Source: Nageia nagi | Taxonomy: Eukaryota > Pinophyta | DNA length: 64,000 bases | Assembly: GCA_050084985.1 (NCBI GenBank) | Contig: JBITNC010000001.1 | Location: 163,060,001 to 163,124,000 of the forward strand | Reading direction: 5' to 3' | Shown here: positions 10,005-22,110 of the stretch, in pieces | Position numbering within the stretch: position 1 is the first letter of the stretch | Layout of the letters: each line of letters begins with the position of its first letter | The notes under the pieces: model-generated | What the model saw: the letters and a program-made list of their open reading frames with translations, nothing else | Databases searched by the model: none | What the model was told of the DNA's origin: nothing | Translations under genes and position numbers: made by a program

Positions 10005-11085
10005 ACTGCATTTGTTGCGGTGTTCACTTCTATGTAAAGATTTGGTGCTATAATAAAATCAAAAATGCAAACCCCTTATACTGATAGATATAAGTTAGAA
10101 TTTTTTAGGTCATTGTGTATGTCCCCATTTCCATCTTGTTGAGGAAACAAGTTAAGAATAATGTCTAATTAGAAAAGAAGAATTAGTAGAAACTTGTACG
10201 TTTTGTTGTTCAAGCCTCGCATACTTCAAATGTGTCATGTTAAAGAAACTGCCAGAAAAATTGCAAATAATGTGAAGCTAGCTCACAATTACTATTGATG
10301 AAGTTCTTATTTCGTCATAGAGAACAATCCAAGTTGAACTAAGACGTTTTACTCAACTTTATCATCAAATATTGAGTCAAAAAATTTCAACCAATGGTAG
10401 TTTTAATTCCAAGGTCATAATATAACAAAAGTATTATACATTCCCAATGACTGGGAAACAAGAGGACTGTCACTGGGACTCTTGACAAGAGCATATTCAT
10501 GCATAAGAGTGAAGATGGAAGAAACTGCAAACATAAAATAATGGATTTCTTTTAAGGACACAAGCAACAGTATCTTGACAGAAAATTCAATGGTAATGGA
10601 AAGTGTCTCTAGGTTGCATGCCTCTCCAATGTAAGCGCTATTGCTAAAATATAAAAAAATTGTCAGTAAACCAAGCCTATGGTACCAACAGAAAAGAAAT
10701 ACTACACACAAAAACTTAAAAAGATGGCTGAAATCTACTGTACAGCTTTTTCTACCAGAATGTAGTTACCAATAATGGATTAGCCTTGAAGAGGTTAAAC
10801 ATCTATCAGAGTCTCAGAAAATCTAAAAGTTTGCAGAGAGCCCAATATTTTGATAAAGTTCACTTTTCAAGTTCAGTGCAATATGTGTCTACAAAGAGAA
10901 ATATAGCATCTGCCCTGGAACACCCAACAGAAACTCTTACAAAGCATTTGTTGAAGATTAAGAGATAAGTCATGTAACGTTCTTTAAACCCAATGGTTTG
11001 TAGGATCTATCAAAGTTCATCCAGAAATAAATATAAATCAGTTATGTATTTGAATGTATGTTTCTAACATAATTAAGTTGTGCAA
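10005..11085 (-). repeat. Right arm of the large inverted repeat (A + B, uninterrupted)
   Basis: In reverse orientation, 11085-10316 matches 1975-2637 and 10320-10005 matches 4274-4585, so it is the intact version of the interrupted left arm. Landmarks are TCTCTAGGTTGCATGCCTCT at about 10605 and ACAATCCAAGTTGAACTAAG at 10324. Frames on both strands are short and broken. The class of this roughly 1.1 kb repeat is unknown. Confidence 0.75.
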
Positions 11086-12242
11086 TAAAATTATCAAACT
11101 TGTTTTGGTTATCTTGATTTGAAAATTCAAAGATGAAACCATAGTTACAAATATTTTTATAGCCTAGGTTTGTCTGATGTTTTTATAAAGTATGAAAAAA
11201 AATGAGTTTTATCTTCTATGCATTTAGGTTACAAAGTTTACAAATCTTTTTATGTCAAATGTTTTAGGTATTATCCATCTACCGGTTTCACTATGCAATT
11301 CATGTGAATTATAATCTAAGCATTTTCAGTTAGCTACGACATATAATTAGATGACAAAAAATTTCATAGGGAATTAAGCAGTCACTGTAGTCACTGAAAA
11401 GTCTTTAAAGATTGTAGCCGTATGCTGCATCAAACCAATAATCTGTTAAGCATTGCTAGAGCAATTCAAAGCAACATCATATATCCAATTTCACTTGAAA
11501 CGCTTAAAATCCCTACATCAAGCCACACTCCAGAAAAGTAGATAACATGTTCTGCTAAAATTTCTAACCTTCTATTATCAAGCACAAAACAAGAAGAAAA
11601 ATGCATTGATTGCTATGCTTTAAAATGAGGGTTACCATAAAAGTTCTGGTACCTATGAAATGAGATTATTTATTCAGTTCCCACTTTGTTCATTAACACA
11701 ATTGATAAAAGCATGTACAAATTTATGAGAAGTCACAAAAAATTATCACAAACAGGATTCAACAGTCCATATACATTGCACAGCATCAAATTTAATTATC
11801 TACTACACTGTAAATAATGAAAAATTAATGTAAAGCCACTCTTCATGCCTTGGGAGAATCCCAATCTGCACATCTTAAGTACACTGATAAAGGCCATTTT
11901 GCATTCTAGATAACGCTGTCTCATTCTGTGTGCGTATACCTCAGGTCATGATACATAGCAATTCCCGGTTAAGGTAGACAGTATCCACACCGTCAGTAAG
12001 GTAGGCGGGGGGATTTTTGCATGCTAAATAGGACCTTTGCGAGATTTAGGGTTTTTCTGGAGATGGGTATTGCTACTCATCAAAATACAGAAGAAGCCAA
12101 TCCGTTCCTTAATAATTCTCTCGATATATTATATACTATAGCGAAAACTTCGAATCAAGTCTGTGCTCTACAAGAAAGAAGGAGAAAAAACAAAAGCAGC
12201 CCACTTACAGCTACAATTACATTAATCCTGATAATCTTAGCC
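11086..12242. other. 3' flank of atpC
   Basis: No coding features were seen. On the minus strand an AATAAA hexamer occurs at 11669-11674, about 570 bases after the atpC stop, which is far for a polyadenylation signal. Shorter AT-rich candidates near 12115-12140 are nearer but not canonical. Confidence 0.4.
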
Positions 12243-13360
12243 TTAAGCGTTCGCGCCAGCAACAATCTCCAATATTTCACCCGTAACCTTGGCCTGCCTT
12301 TCCCGATTGTAAGAAACGCTGAGCGACTTTGTTAATTCCTGCGCATTATCGCTCGCACTGGTCATGGCATTCATCCTCGCTGCCAGCTCCGAAGCCACAG
12401 ATTCCTGCAGCGCCCTTAAAATCTGACTATTAAGATACAGCGGCAGAAGCGCATCAAGGATCTGCACAGGATCCTGTTCGAATTCCAACACGGACGAGAA
12501 ATCCGGCGTGGGCGTTCTCACCATCTCTCTTTCCACAGCCAATTTCCCCTCCTTGGTAGTCAATCTAAACATTTCATCCTCCGCAGCATCCACACAGGCG
12601 CCATTAATATCGCAGACTTCTCCTTTAGGCGATAGCGGCAAGAGTGTATGGATAACCGGGTCGGATTTAATGAGAGAAACGAACTTGGTATACAAAAGTT
12701 CGACTTTATCGACCTCCTCGCTTATAAAAAGCGAAAAAATATCGTCGGCAATGGCCTGGGCTTCTTTGGTGGTGGGCACACTCCCCACTTCCAGGAACTT
12801 GTCCACGGGAATTTGGGGGCGGCGCTGGAAATATGTGCCGCCCTTTTTCCCCACGCTAACAATGGTGTAATTAACCCCCAGCTCGCGGAGCTCCCTCATG
12901 CGCCGCTCGGCTTTCTTTATGACGAAATTGTTGAATCCCCCACAGAGACCACGGTCGCCTGTCACGACTACGAGGGCCACTTTTTTGACGGCACGCACCT
13001 GCGTGAGAGGAATGTCGACGTCTTCCGTCTGGGCTGCTCATTGAGGTTGTAGAGGACTTGGACAAGGGTTTCTGAGAAGGGACGGCCGTTCACCACGGCT
13101 TCCTGCGCGCGCCTCACCTTGGCGGCCGCCACCAGCTTCATGGCGTCCGTGATTTTCTTCGTGTTTTTGACGGAGTCGATACGTTCGCGCAGTGCGCGCA
13201 GGTCGCAGACAATTAGAGGGGTTTGAGTTTGGCGGCGGTGGCGGTGTCGCCGCCCGCGTGAGAGACGGTTCGGGGCGGAGAGCGGCAGAAGGTTGTCATG
13301 GATGGGGAGCGTTGTTGAAGTGCGAGGGCAGGCGGAGAGCGTTAAGTTTGCCATCGCCAT
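12243..13360 (-). CDS. atpC: Chloroplast ATP synthase gamma subunit, with one apparent frameshift
   Basis: The gamma subunit is the rotor shaft of thylakoid CF1, coupling proton flow in CF0 to ATP synthesis. Codons 1-110 (13360-13031) give a Ser/Thr/Arg-rich transit peptide of about 50 residues. This is followed by [20 protein letters not shown] and [19 protein letters not shown]. From 13031 down, one base out of phase, come 262 residues: [13 protein letters not shown], the plastid regulatory insert with CDINGAC (cysteines about 250 and 256), the acidic EDE, and the C-terminal helix ending [12 protein letters not shown]. Total length would be 372 residues, normal for the family. The two frames meet in GGG 13031-13033 on the plus strand, where one base seems missing. 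No intron is needed. The frameshift could be an assembly or homopolymer error, a null allele or a young pseudogene. The otherwise perfect conservation favours error or very recent loss. The start was chosen because it precedes a transit peptide and an upstream TATA-like box. Confidence 0.93.
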
Positions 13361-13601
13361 TGAAGATTATTTGAAGGTTGGAGGCGGAGCAGTTGCAGGC
13401 GAGTTGGGGTGGTGGGTTTGCAGGCTGAGGGATTGGGCGGCATTTTGATCGGGGGATCGACGGCTGGGAAGGAGTGGATGAGGTTGTGGATAAGGAGGGG
13501 CTTCCATGGCATTCTCTCGTTTTTTTCATGGTCGAGGTTTGCGAGGCTTTTGAGAATTCGTAACGCCTCTGTTTAGGTAATCCGAAATTTTCCTTAATTA
13601 A

Positions 13602-13613
13602 GATATATTTAAA
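13602..13613 (-). promoter_or_regulatory. TATA-like box of atpC
   Basis: On the minus strand it reads TTTAAATATATC, about 240 bases upstream of the atpC ATG. It sits at the edge of the GC-rich gene island, where the sequence turns AT-rich. Position fits a promoter with a roughly 200-base leader; inferred only. Confidence 0.4.
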
Positions 13614-13659
13614 CCCCCTTTTAAATCCGTAGTCAGCACTCAGAATCTGTATTTCTTTT

Positions 13660-14379
13660 GTTTTATGCGATTTTTATTAAGTGTGGATACAACTCGTACA
13701 TGTAGATTCTTACTCTTTGATCTATATTTTGAAATTTAAATTATATTAATTTAATTTATATTAGCAATTACTAATAATTGTTAAAAAAAAATTGTTGGAG
13801 ATAAGGAAGTGAAATTTTAGGGGTTTTTTTTAAAACTATCCATCTTTATGTATGTGTGAGGAGAGAATCTTGAATTGGAAGTCTCTCTTTTTCGACTTGA
13901 GAATTTTCAACTACTCATTCCTTTCTAAAATTATTGAATGATAATTGTTAATTTTGATATGAGATAATAATAAAATGTGTATATATTTTCTATAAGAATA
14001 TTATATATTAATTTTGTTTTATAGAAATATCATTAGTATATTATAATTTATGATTTATTTTTATATTATTTATCTATATGATTTATTTTATAGGGTTTTT
14101 GAAGATCCTTTTAAAACTTTGAATTCTTTTATTAATACAAAATTAACCCTGTTAATCAAAAAAATCTATATGATCGTAATATTTTCAAAAATATTTTTAA
14201 CAAAATATTAATATATAATTATTTTTTTAAAATAAATTATTTTATTTTTTCAAATTATTTTTAAAAATTAAATTAAAGACAAGTATTCAACATATTTTGG
14301 AAGGAAATTATTCTCTTAGAGCTTCGATTCATCTTTGAGAGGTCTTAGGTTTAAATCACAATGGTTGTTCCAATGTATC
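13660..14379 (+). repeat. AT-rich repeat R, copy A, left part
   Basis: The segment is homologous to 25200-25640 and 31390-31760 (shared GAAATTTAAATTATATTAAT, GATATGAGATAATAATAAAA, TTTTGGAAGGAAATTATT). It is cut at 14379 by element G1 and resumes at 22755. A duplicated pentamer GTATC is at 14375-14379. The class of R is unknown and it has no coding frame. Confidence 0.85.
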
Positions 14380-15003
14380 TATAGACTAAAATAATGCATG
14401 AATAATAAATCAAAGCACTATCTCTTTACAATGTAATATTAAAGCATATATCAAAAATATGGCATCTTTACGAATATGGTAAATGAGATGTCTTCATCAG
14501 ATTCACATCTATATGAAATAACAAAGATCATCCATCAAATGCATCAACATAACATGAGAAAAGAACATCATTAGCAGCCTTAGAGAAGCACACCATTAAC
14601 AACCTGAAATACGCAAATCCACAAGCAGAAATTGAAAAGTACAATATAAGAGGAAGGGTATAGCAGATCTAAAAATAGATAGGGTTGCGAAACACCTTTG
14701 TTGGTATGAGAGAATGATATTACATGTTCCAATGTTTTCTTTAACTCTCTTCACATATCCACCTTATATTGCTTTTGATATTCTTTTATAGCAACATTTT
14801 GATCCTCTTTTATTCTTGGGATCATTGCATATTACATTATTTATGGTGTCTTTCTTGATATTTGACACCTCTTACATTATACAACGATCCATTACATTGA
14901 TTATATTACCTTGGGTATATTTTGAACCTCTTTACAATAAATATTCCTTGATGCTATAAAATGAATTATTTAATACAAAAAAAATTATTTTTAAGCATCT
15001 ATA
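14380..15003 (-). repeat. 3' LTR of G1 and adjacent polypurine tract
   Basis: The LTR aligns along its whole length with 22129-22754. The terminal CA (minus strand) has become TA at 14380. Just inside the element, 15004-15019 reads AAAGAGGGGCAAAA on the minus strand, a good polypurine tract for plus-strand priming. Confidence 0.9.
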
Positions 15004-15019
15004 TTTTGCCCCTCTTTGG

Positions 15020-15994
15020 AGGTGTAATTGAAGCAATGAGATTACATGTCAAAAGAAGAAGTACAAAAGAAATTTTTGAAATCTTTGAACTCTTTATCTA
15101 GCATCGCCATTTGATGATGAGGGTCCTTTGTTGCCCCCTTTTGACTTGGTTTCCTCAAAAAAGCTCCTTGAGTGGTGCAACCAAGATAAAACCTAAAGAA
15201 CTGCATCTTTTTGGCCCTTACATTGTCCAATTGTAAATCTAACTGCTCCTTTATTTTTAATACTTCAAAGTCTTATGTTCTAACGTTCATACCTTGATAC
15301 AGAAGTGGTTCCTTGAATTTAGCACTTAGTTATTTGATATAAACACCACTGACAACATGTAAATAATTTGGAACATTGTTAACAGTGTGAATTTTGCTTC
15401 ATTTGCTTTCCTTCTTTTTATTTAGGTGCTTGCAAAAAGTGTTAAATATACTTTGCATGAAAATATTTTGGATACATGGTGAGTTGCATTTTCCATTGAT
15501 GATGAATCAATATCGGTAATCTACTTACGACTACACTGTCAGTTTATTGTTTAAGTGAGTGAACTCTCACTGGTTGTAACGATGGCTATCGGTGGTCATA
15601 TGTTTTATGTTTATGACCCTGATACATTATGCATTTTATGGTTCAAAGCAAAACCATATAGATACGCAATAAGTTGCATCATCCTTTGAGGATGAATCAA
15701 TGTCAACATCTTGCTCACGATTGCATCATCAATTTAACTTTTAAGTGAGTGAACTCTCACTAGTCATATCGATGGCCATCGATAACCAAGCATTTTTATG
15801 TCCATGGTTTGTAGATATTATCCTCTCTTTTTTAATTTTTTATTTTTTTCATGTTGATAACAGTGTGCAGATAGTAATGCACGATGTTAACAACATTGTA
15901 ACAGTCAAAGAAATTATAGAAATAAAAATAGAATATAAAGCACATGTACTTTACATAAGACATTCATTATTTTGTAAGGTACAAAGTTGTTTTC
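15020..15994 (-). other. 3' untranslated region of G1 with tandem duplication
   Basis: This region lies between integrase and the polypurine tract. The segments 15481-15595 and 15671-15788 are diverged tandem copies about 190 bases apart, sharing TTTAAGTGAGTGAACTCTCACT and GAYGGCYATCG. The frame 15042-15230 has a counterpart in G0 at 212-454, so it may be conserved 3' sequence and not a protein. Confidence 0.65.
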
Positions 15995-17153
15995 CTACAC
16001 AAAGAAGCATTTAAGATGCATGGCATTGAAGATTTTTTGTTCTTCTCTATCATCCATGGATGATAACTTGTAAGCTCTTAATCCTATTGCTTCAATGACA
16101 ATAAATGGGCCTAACCAATTTGGTTCAAACTTTTCTTTTACTTCATCATTTGCAGATATTTTGTTGATATTCTCTTTCAACACCAAATCTCATATTCTAA
16201 AATCCTTTGGTTTGATTTTCTTGTCAAATTCCCTCTTTGGATTTGCATGATATGCCTTTTGATGTTCAATTCCCTTGATTCTCTTTTCATCAAGTGCTTC
16301 CAAATGTTGTAGTATAGCCTTTCTTACTTCTTCATCTAATATGTCTCCTTGTAGTGAGATTCTTAGAGATGGTATTTCTAACTCTAATGGTACAACATCC
16401 TCATCTCCATAAACTAATGAAAATGGTGTTGCCCTAGTGGCTATTATAATACTCATTTTATATGCCCAAAGTGCATAAGGTAAATTGTTCATACCAATCT
16501 GCTTTGTATTTATCCTATATTTTTGCCAAAATGCTTTTTATAGTTTTGTTTGATGCTTTCGCTTGACCATTCCCTTGAGATTAATATACTAAAAAAAATG
16601 TTTGATTAATATGAAACTTTTTGCAAAAGACTTTCATGCCCTTACCTTTGAAATTTGGCCCATTATCCATGATCAATCTTTGTGGTACTCCAAACCTTGT
16701 AATGATGTTCTCAACCAAGAAAGAAATGATTTTATCTTGAGTGATTGATTTCATTGGAATAGCTTCAACCCACTTTGTAGTAAACTTTGTAGCTATGATG
16801 ATAAATTTGTGACCTTCCCTTAAATGTGGTTTAATAAGCCCAATCAAGTTTATGCCCCAAGTTGCAAATGGCCATGGCAAAACTATGGAGTTCAATTTTT
16901 GAGTTGGTTACTTTTCTAAATTTGAATGCTTTTGACATTGCAAACAACTCTTAATATGATTCTTGCAATCCTCTTCCATTATAGGCCAATAGTAACCAAT
17001 TTGCAAAAGCTTAGTATACAATGCTTTTGCAAAAAAGTGACCTCCATACAACCCATCATGTGATTGTTCTATTGTTGTTGTTTCATGTTGTGTTAGACAT
17101 CTCAAAAGAGATCCATCAAATGACTTTTTATACAATATTTTACCAATAATCAC
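15995..17153 (-). pseudogene. G1 integrase, catalytically broken
   Basis: Four broken frames were read in order. At 16908-17153 is the HHCC zinc module (HDGLYGGHF, CKNHIKSCLQCQKH). At 16581-16895 is the core with WPFATWGINLIG, where the first catalytic Asp is Asn, and LIMDNGPNFKG, where the second Asp is kept. Around 16555, out of frame, QGNGQAKASNK replaces the usual QAEASNK, so the catalytic Glu is Lys. At 16190-16492 and 15995-16186 is the C-terminal region with WLGPFIVIEA. The enzyme would insert the cDNA copy into chromatin. This copy cannot. Confidence 0.88.
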
Positions 17154-17249
17154 ATACTTGATAAATTTCCTCTTTAATATAACTCTTTCATTTCTATCAT
17201 AATTCTCTAGAATTATTTGATCTTTAAAATAATTGTAAATATCAACATA

Positions 17250-17830
17250 CTATTGTTGAAGATCATCTTCTAAAGAAAGAAGACATGTATTTACTTCATC
17301 AAGTTGATCAAGGTAAGAAGGTGTACCGAGCTTTCTAATCTCGAGGATAGTTTCTTCATATTCTATCTTAATTGGTGCTAATGAAGTTGTACTTACCATT
17401 GCATCTGCATACTTATTGTTAGTCCTTGGGATATTCTGAATATTGTACCTATGAAAGTCATTAATCAATTCAATAACCACTATATTCTATGTTTTCAATT
17501 TTTCATCTTTTGTATTATATGTATCATTGACATGATTTACAATAAGTTGTGAATCATCATATATTTCTAAATCTTTTATTTTCAGAGCCACAACTACTTT
17601 CAAACTCAAAATCAAACCTTAATATTCTACCATGTTATTAGTGAAATGAAAACCAAGTTTATATGCCATAAGGATTACTTCATTGTAAGGTGACACTAGA
17701 ACAATGCTTGCACCTACCCCAGAAGTACATTTTGATCCATCAAAATACAACATATAAGTTGTAGGCTTATCCTCCATGTAGCAAATGAACTCATCTAGAA
17801 TAACCATCTATTCACCATTTCATCGTTGAT
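17250..17830 (-). pseudogene. G1 second (archaeal-type) RNase H domain
   Basis: At 17619-17807 the frame reads YMLYFDGSKCTSGVGASIVL and later FHFTNNMVEY, the hallmark of the extra RNase H found in Tat-lineage gypsy elements. The frame 17250-17480, with IQNIPRTNNKYADAM, is its C-terminal end. A frame break lies between the two. Its presence is the main reason for assigning G1 to this lineage. Confidence 0.85.
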
Positions 17831-19200
17831 AGTGTTTAGGTAGTATTGGACATTGTTGACAACATGAGTCATCATATTCATCTGAAATTTTTTTGTGCAC
17901 CATTGTACCATCATTTTGGGGAAATTTTGCTATCAAATCTGTAATTGTCTATCCTTTCATAGATTTTTATGTCACCAAGTTGATGTCAAACTCTTGCAAC
18001 AACATCAACCACTTGGCTACCCTTTTTGATAAATGTTACTTTGCTATAAGATATTTCAATGGATTAACTGGGCTAACAATATATGTAGTGCAATATAAAA
18101 GATAATAAATTAGTTTTTATGTAGCAAAAATAATACCAAAGTAAAGCTTTTCCATAGGGGTATATCTTGTTTCATAATCTATGAGAGTTTTGCTAAGATA
18201 GTATATTGCTCTTTCTTTATTTTCATCATCTTTCTGACACAACATTGCCTCCCAAGGCATATAATGTGGCTAATATATAAAGATATGCTTCTTTTTCAAA
18301 ATCTATAGGCACTAAAATAGGAGGATTTAGCAAATATTATTTTATATCTTCAAATGCTTTTTGACACTTATCATACCATACAAACTTAACATCCTTTTTC
18401 AATAAATGCGTAAATGGCCTACACTTATTCCCAAGTTGGGAAATGAACCTTCTTATAGAATTTATCTTCTCTTAAAGACTTATTAATTGTTTGAGGTTCT
18501 TTAAAGTTGGCATACTTACTATGACTTTTACCTTCTTAGGATCTACCTCAATATCTCTTTTTGAGATCATGAAACCAAGTAATTTTCTTGAAGTAACATC
18601 AAAAACACACTTTTAAGGTTTTAATCCAAGCTTATACTTTTTAAGAATATGAAATACCTCTTCAAGAAGCTCCAAATGATATTATCCTTGCTTTGATTTG
18701 ACTAAATGTCATCAACATATACCTCCATTCATTTATTAATATGCTCATGGAACATATACACCATAGCTCTTTAATAAGTACACCTGCAATTTTCAATCCA
18801 AAGGGCATAACCTTCCAACAAAAATTTCTTCAAGGTGTAGTAAAAGCAATCCTATGTTGATTAGTCGGATTGATTAAAATCTAATTATATCCTAAAAATC
18901 CATCCATAAAAGACAAAGTATTATGACCAACAATATTATCCATAATCATGTCAATATTTGACAATGAAAAATGATCTTTTGGATAAGCATTATTGATATC
19001 ACAAAAATTAGTGCAAACTCTTATCTCTCCAGTAGGTTTAGTAACAAGAACAATGTTAACCATCCATTCTAAATAATCTATTGGCTTAATGAATCCAATT
19101 TTCAAGTATTTTTCAATTTTTTTCTTGACTAACAATGCCTTAGAAGGATACATCTTTTTTGGTTTCTATTTAATAGGCTTGGCTCCTTCCTTAAGTGGTA
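17831..19200 (-). pseudogene. G1 reverse transcriptase and RNase H, broken
   Basis: The frame 18881-19153 carries VNIVLVTKPTGEIRVCTNF, DINNAYPKDHFSL and LSFMDGFLGYN, the fingers and early palm. The catalytic YVDD is legible near 18713-18730 (EVYVDDI) but lies in another frame, next to stop codons. Downstream, KAFEDIK and ILVPIDFEKEAYLYISA mark the connection and RNase H. Several stops and frame changes are present. Confidence 0.85.
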
Positions 19201-20285
19201 AATTATGCATAACAAAAAAATGATCTAAACTAGGAATATCAATATAAGACCATGCAAAATTTGTATGAATTTTAATAAACTTATTTTGTACCTTTCTTAT
19301 TGAAGTATTGGAAGAGTAGCTCCAACCTTTATCAACCTCTCTTCATCACTTGTTCCAATGTTGACATCTGTTAATTCTTCAATTGAGAAAGCTAATTCAT
19401 CCTTTTTTTGCAACAATGAAGGTAGTTCTTTCAATCCTTGAATGTCACTAAGAATATAGCTTGTTTGTCTTTTTTTATTTAATTTAAGTAATTCTAAATG
19501 TGTCCCCATGTATTTTAAGATACCATCATTAGTACTAAAGAAATCAAACTCAAGTGTTATATTATCATCAAGCCATAAATCTTCATCAATATCATCAAAA
19601 AGCTCAATCATATTGCATTTCTTAACAAACTTGATAGGTCTCATAGTTTATTTTGTATTTTAATCACTACCCAATCCATTATTAGTTTTCTGAGTTTCTA
19701 AAGAAATAGAAAAAGAAGGCATACCTTGTTATGATTTTCCTAAACACCCTCCTTTATACTTGCAATTTTCTATCATGTATTTATGTACAAAAGGAGATGG
19801 AAACATTTTGCCCATTGTGTTTTCTATCTGATCTTTCATTGAGGCAACTGGGTTGGAAGATATTGTTGTTGTAGAGCAAGAACCATTGTCATCTTCATTA
19901 TTTTCATGTCATTGATAGCATATAGATAGATTGCATGCTATTGTACTTTTTATCATCCTAAATCTTTTACAGACATTAATGGATCAAAGTTTTGAATTCT
20001 GTACATTCTCATTCCTATCTCTATAATCTAAAGCTATTTTTCTATTTTTACTACTGTTGAGCCTACTTCCTAAGGTTCAATTTGATATATAGGATAAGTC
20101 ATGGTGAATTATTCTATTTCTGCTATGTTGCACAAAGCATATAATTCTGGATCACCTATTATTCTATATACCTCACCTTGATATTCAAATTTCAACCTGT
20201 TATGTACTATTGATGGTATTGCATCCATATCATGAAGCCAAGATATTCCTAACAATAGGTTATAAGATAATTTTGAATCCACAAC
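19201..20285 (-). other. G1 protease to reverse transcriptase linker
   Basis: The frame 19297-19644 (115 residues) is acidic (FDDIDEDLWLDDNITLEFDF, SFSIEELTDVNIG-like). After 20280 the protease end is legible on the minus strand as SKLSYNLLLGISWLHDMDAI. Polyproteins of this lineage usually carry a long poorly conserved linker here. Confidence 0.65.
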
Positions 20286-20760
20286 CTAAAACTGAGTTTC
20301 AACCATTATGACTCCTATTATGACCAAAATTATAGCTATTCCAAGTGGCCTTTTTGATGAACTATTATATGCTCTAATTCGAAATGTGGCTTCTTTTAAA
20401 TGAGGTATATTTACACTTTTCTCTTGAAGTTGTATCAAAAATTTATAAGAACACACATTAACAGTTGATCCATTGTCTACCATTGTTCTTTTTTATTTTC
20501 CATCCTTCTATCATAGGTATGATGTATAAGGCTAAACACTCAGCAAGAATTTCTTTACTAAGTTTTTTAGACCTATAAAATGTAATTCCATCACATTTCT
20601 TAATAGACCTAAGTTTTTTCAAAAATATAGTAGCATTCATATTAGTGGGAACAATTTCATTTTTGAACAAAGCATACAATATCTCTTGATATTTTTTAGA
20701 TGTAGATATGAGATCATACAAGCTAATCTTAGGAGGAGTAGTTTTTAATTGCTCAATCAT
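20286..20760 (-). pseudogene. G1 aspartic protease region
   Basis: At 20458-20760 the frame includes VIEQL-type sequence (MIEQLKTTPPKISLYDLIST) typical of the segment before the protease in Tat/Ogre elements. At 20286-20483 it includes VDNGSTVNVC, where NG replaces the DSG-type active-site triad, and AYNSSSKRPLGIAIILVIIG. It is broken into two frames. Confidence 0.8.
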
Positions 20761-22110
20761 GCTATAAGCTTTAGGATCATGTGGGACACTTACTTGTTCA
20801 GTAGTAATCAGATTTCATATTCCTTAGACGTCCCCTTCTTAATGCAGCACAAACATTTTTATTCACTAAAACTATATTTACTACAATCTTTAGAATTGAA
20901 GTATTCTAACTAATTTCATATTTCCCTTATGCAATAAGGTCTAAAATTACAACTTCTAATGCATTACAAAAATTTGTAGAATGACCTCTTCTTTGATGAT
21001 AAGCACAATAAGAATCAAAATTTTCCATTGAAACACTATCATTCTCTGTTTGTCTATCTAATGGCTACAATAAACCTTTCTTTATCAAATCTCTCAAAAT
21101 AAACCTTGGCTGAATTGGAAATGTACACCCTATATCTCTTATTGTGGTTGATCTTATTAATGTATATGTTGATGTAGGTGTAGCTACATCAATCATATTT
21201 ACTATCTTCTCCTCCTTCTTGGTGTATATCTTATGATTCTCCTTATTGTAAGAAGTATATGTATACTTGAGATCTCCTAATTAAAGCAAAACTTTTTCTT
21301 TTTGTAACAATTTTTTTACCAATATCTCAAATCCAATACCTTTCTTAAGTGGAGCATGCAAATTAATAATTGGTAAAACAAAATAGAATATTTGATTATA
21401 CCATAAATTTTATTCTCATACAATTTGCTACGAATAAATTGCCATACATTTTTGAATATCTTAATATACTTGTTTAGGATTTTATTGCTTCCTTAGCATA
21501 GTGCACACAATTCTATAATGGTTCCTTATTATTTGATATTATGCTTGTATTGATTCATGAATACTTATACCAATGAATTGAATGAATCTATGGATCTTGC
21601 TAGCAAATTGTAAAACCATTGATTTGCATCACCTCTCAAACTACTTGAAAATTTTTTTACCATCAATTTCTCTTCTGATCCTAGTTTCAGCAAGCACTCC
21701 TCCTGAAATCTAATAAGATATTACTTTGGGTCTTGATCATCACTAAATATATCAAACTTATGGACCTTATGATTAGGTGGTAGGGGATAATTGGGAATAT
21801 CATCCGATAAGGGTGTGGTGAATACACCATCATAATCTTTCTCTTTTTGTTGGGATCTCTTACTGTTCTCAAGATTGGTTAGCCTTACAACTATGGTTGG
21901 ATCTATAGCTGGCTGTGAATTACTGCCTAAACTTTGCATTATAGCCACTTGCCTAGATAAATCTTGCATCATTTTAGCCAAGTTCATTACAATTTGCTCC
22001 ATTTTTCACATCGCTAATAGCATAGAAACAATCTATGCATGTTGTTAACAACATTATTTCTACACAAAAATCTTACGATATCTTGTCAGTAGTGCAAGAT
22101 GAATTGAAAT
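20761..22110 (-). pseudogene. G1 gag, degraded
   Basis: The start is probably MEQIVMNLAKMMQDLSRQVA at 22002. Further down, near 21500-21660 in changing frames, the retrotransposon gag signature is legible as FSSSLRGDANQWFYNL followed by FMNQYKHN. Stops and frameshifts are frequent. Gag would form the particle that packages the element RNA. Confidence 0.75.

Noticed and set aside
13025-13040. Programmed ribosomal frameshifting in atpC
   Set aside because: The junction lacks a canonical slippery heptamer and no plant atpC is known to me to use frameshifting. A missing base is simpler.
12508-13052. Long open frames on the plus strand opposite atpC (also 13192-13374, and 13296-13529 on the minus strand)
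   Set aside because: They are shadows caused by the GC-rich codons of atpC or lie in its leader. No protein motif was seen.
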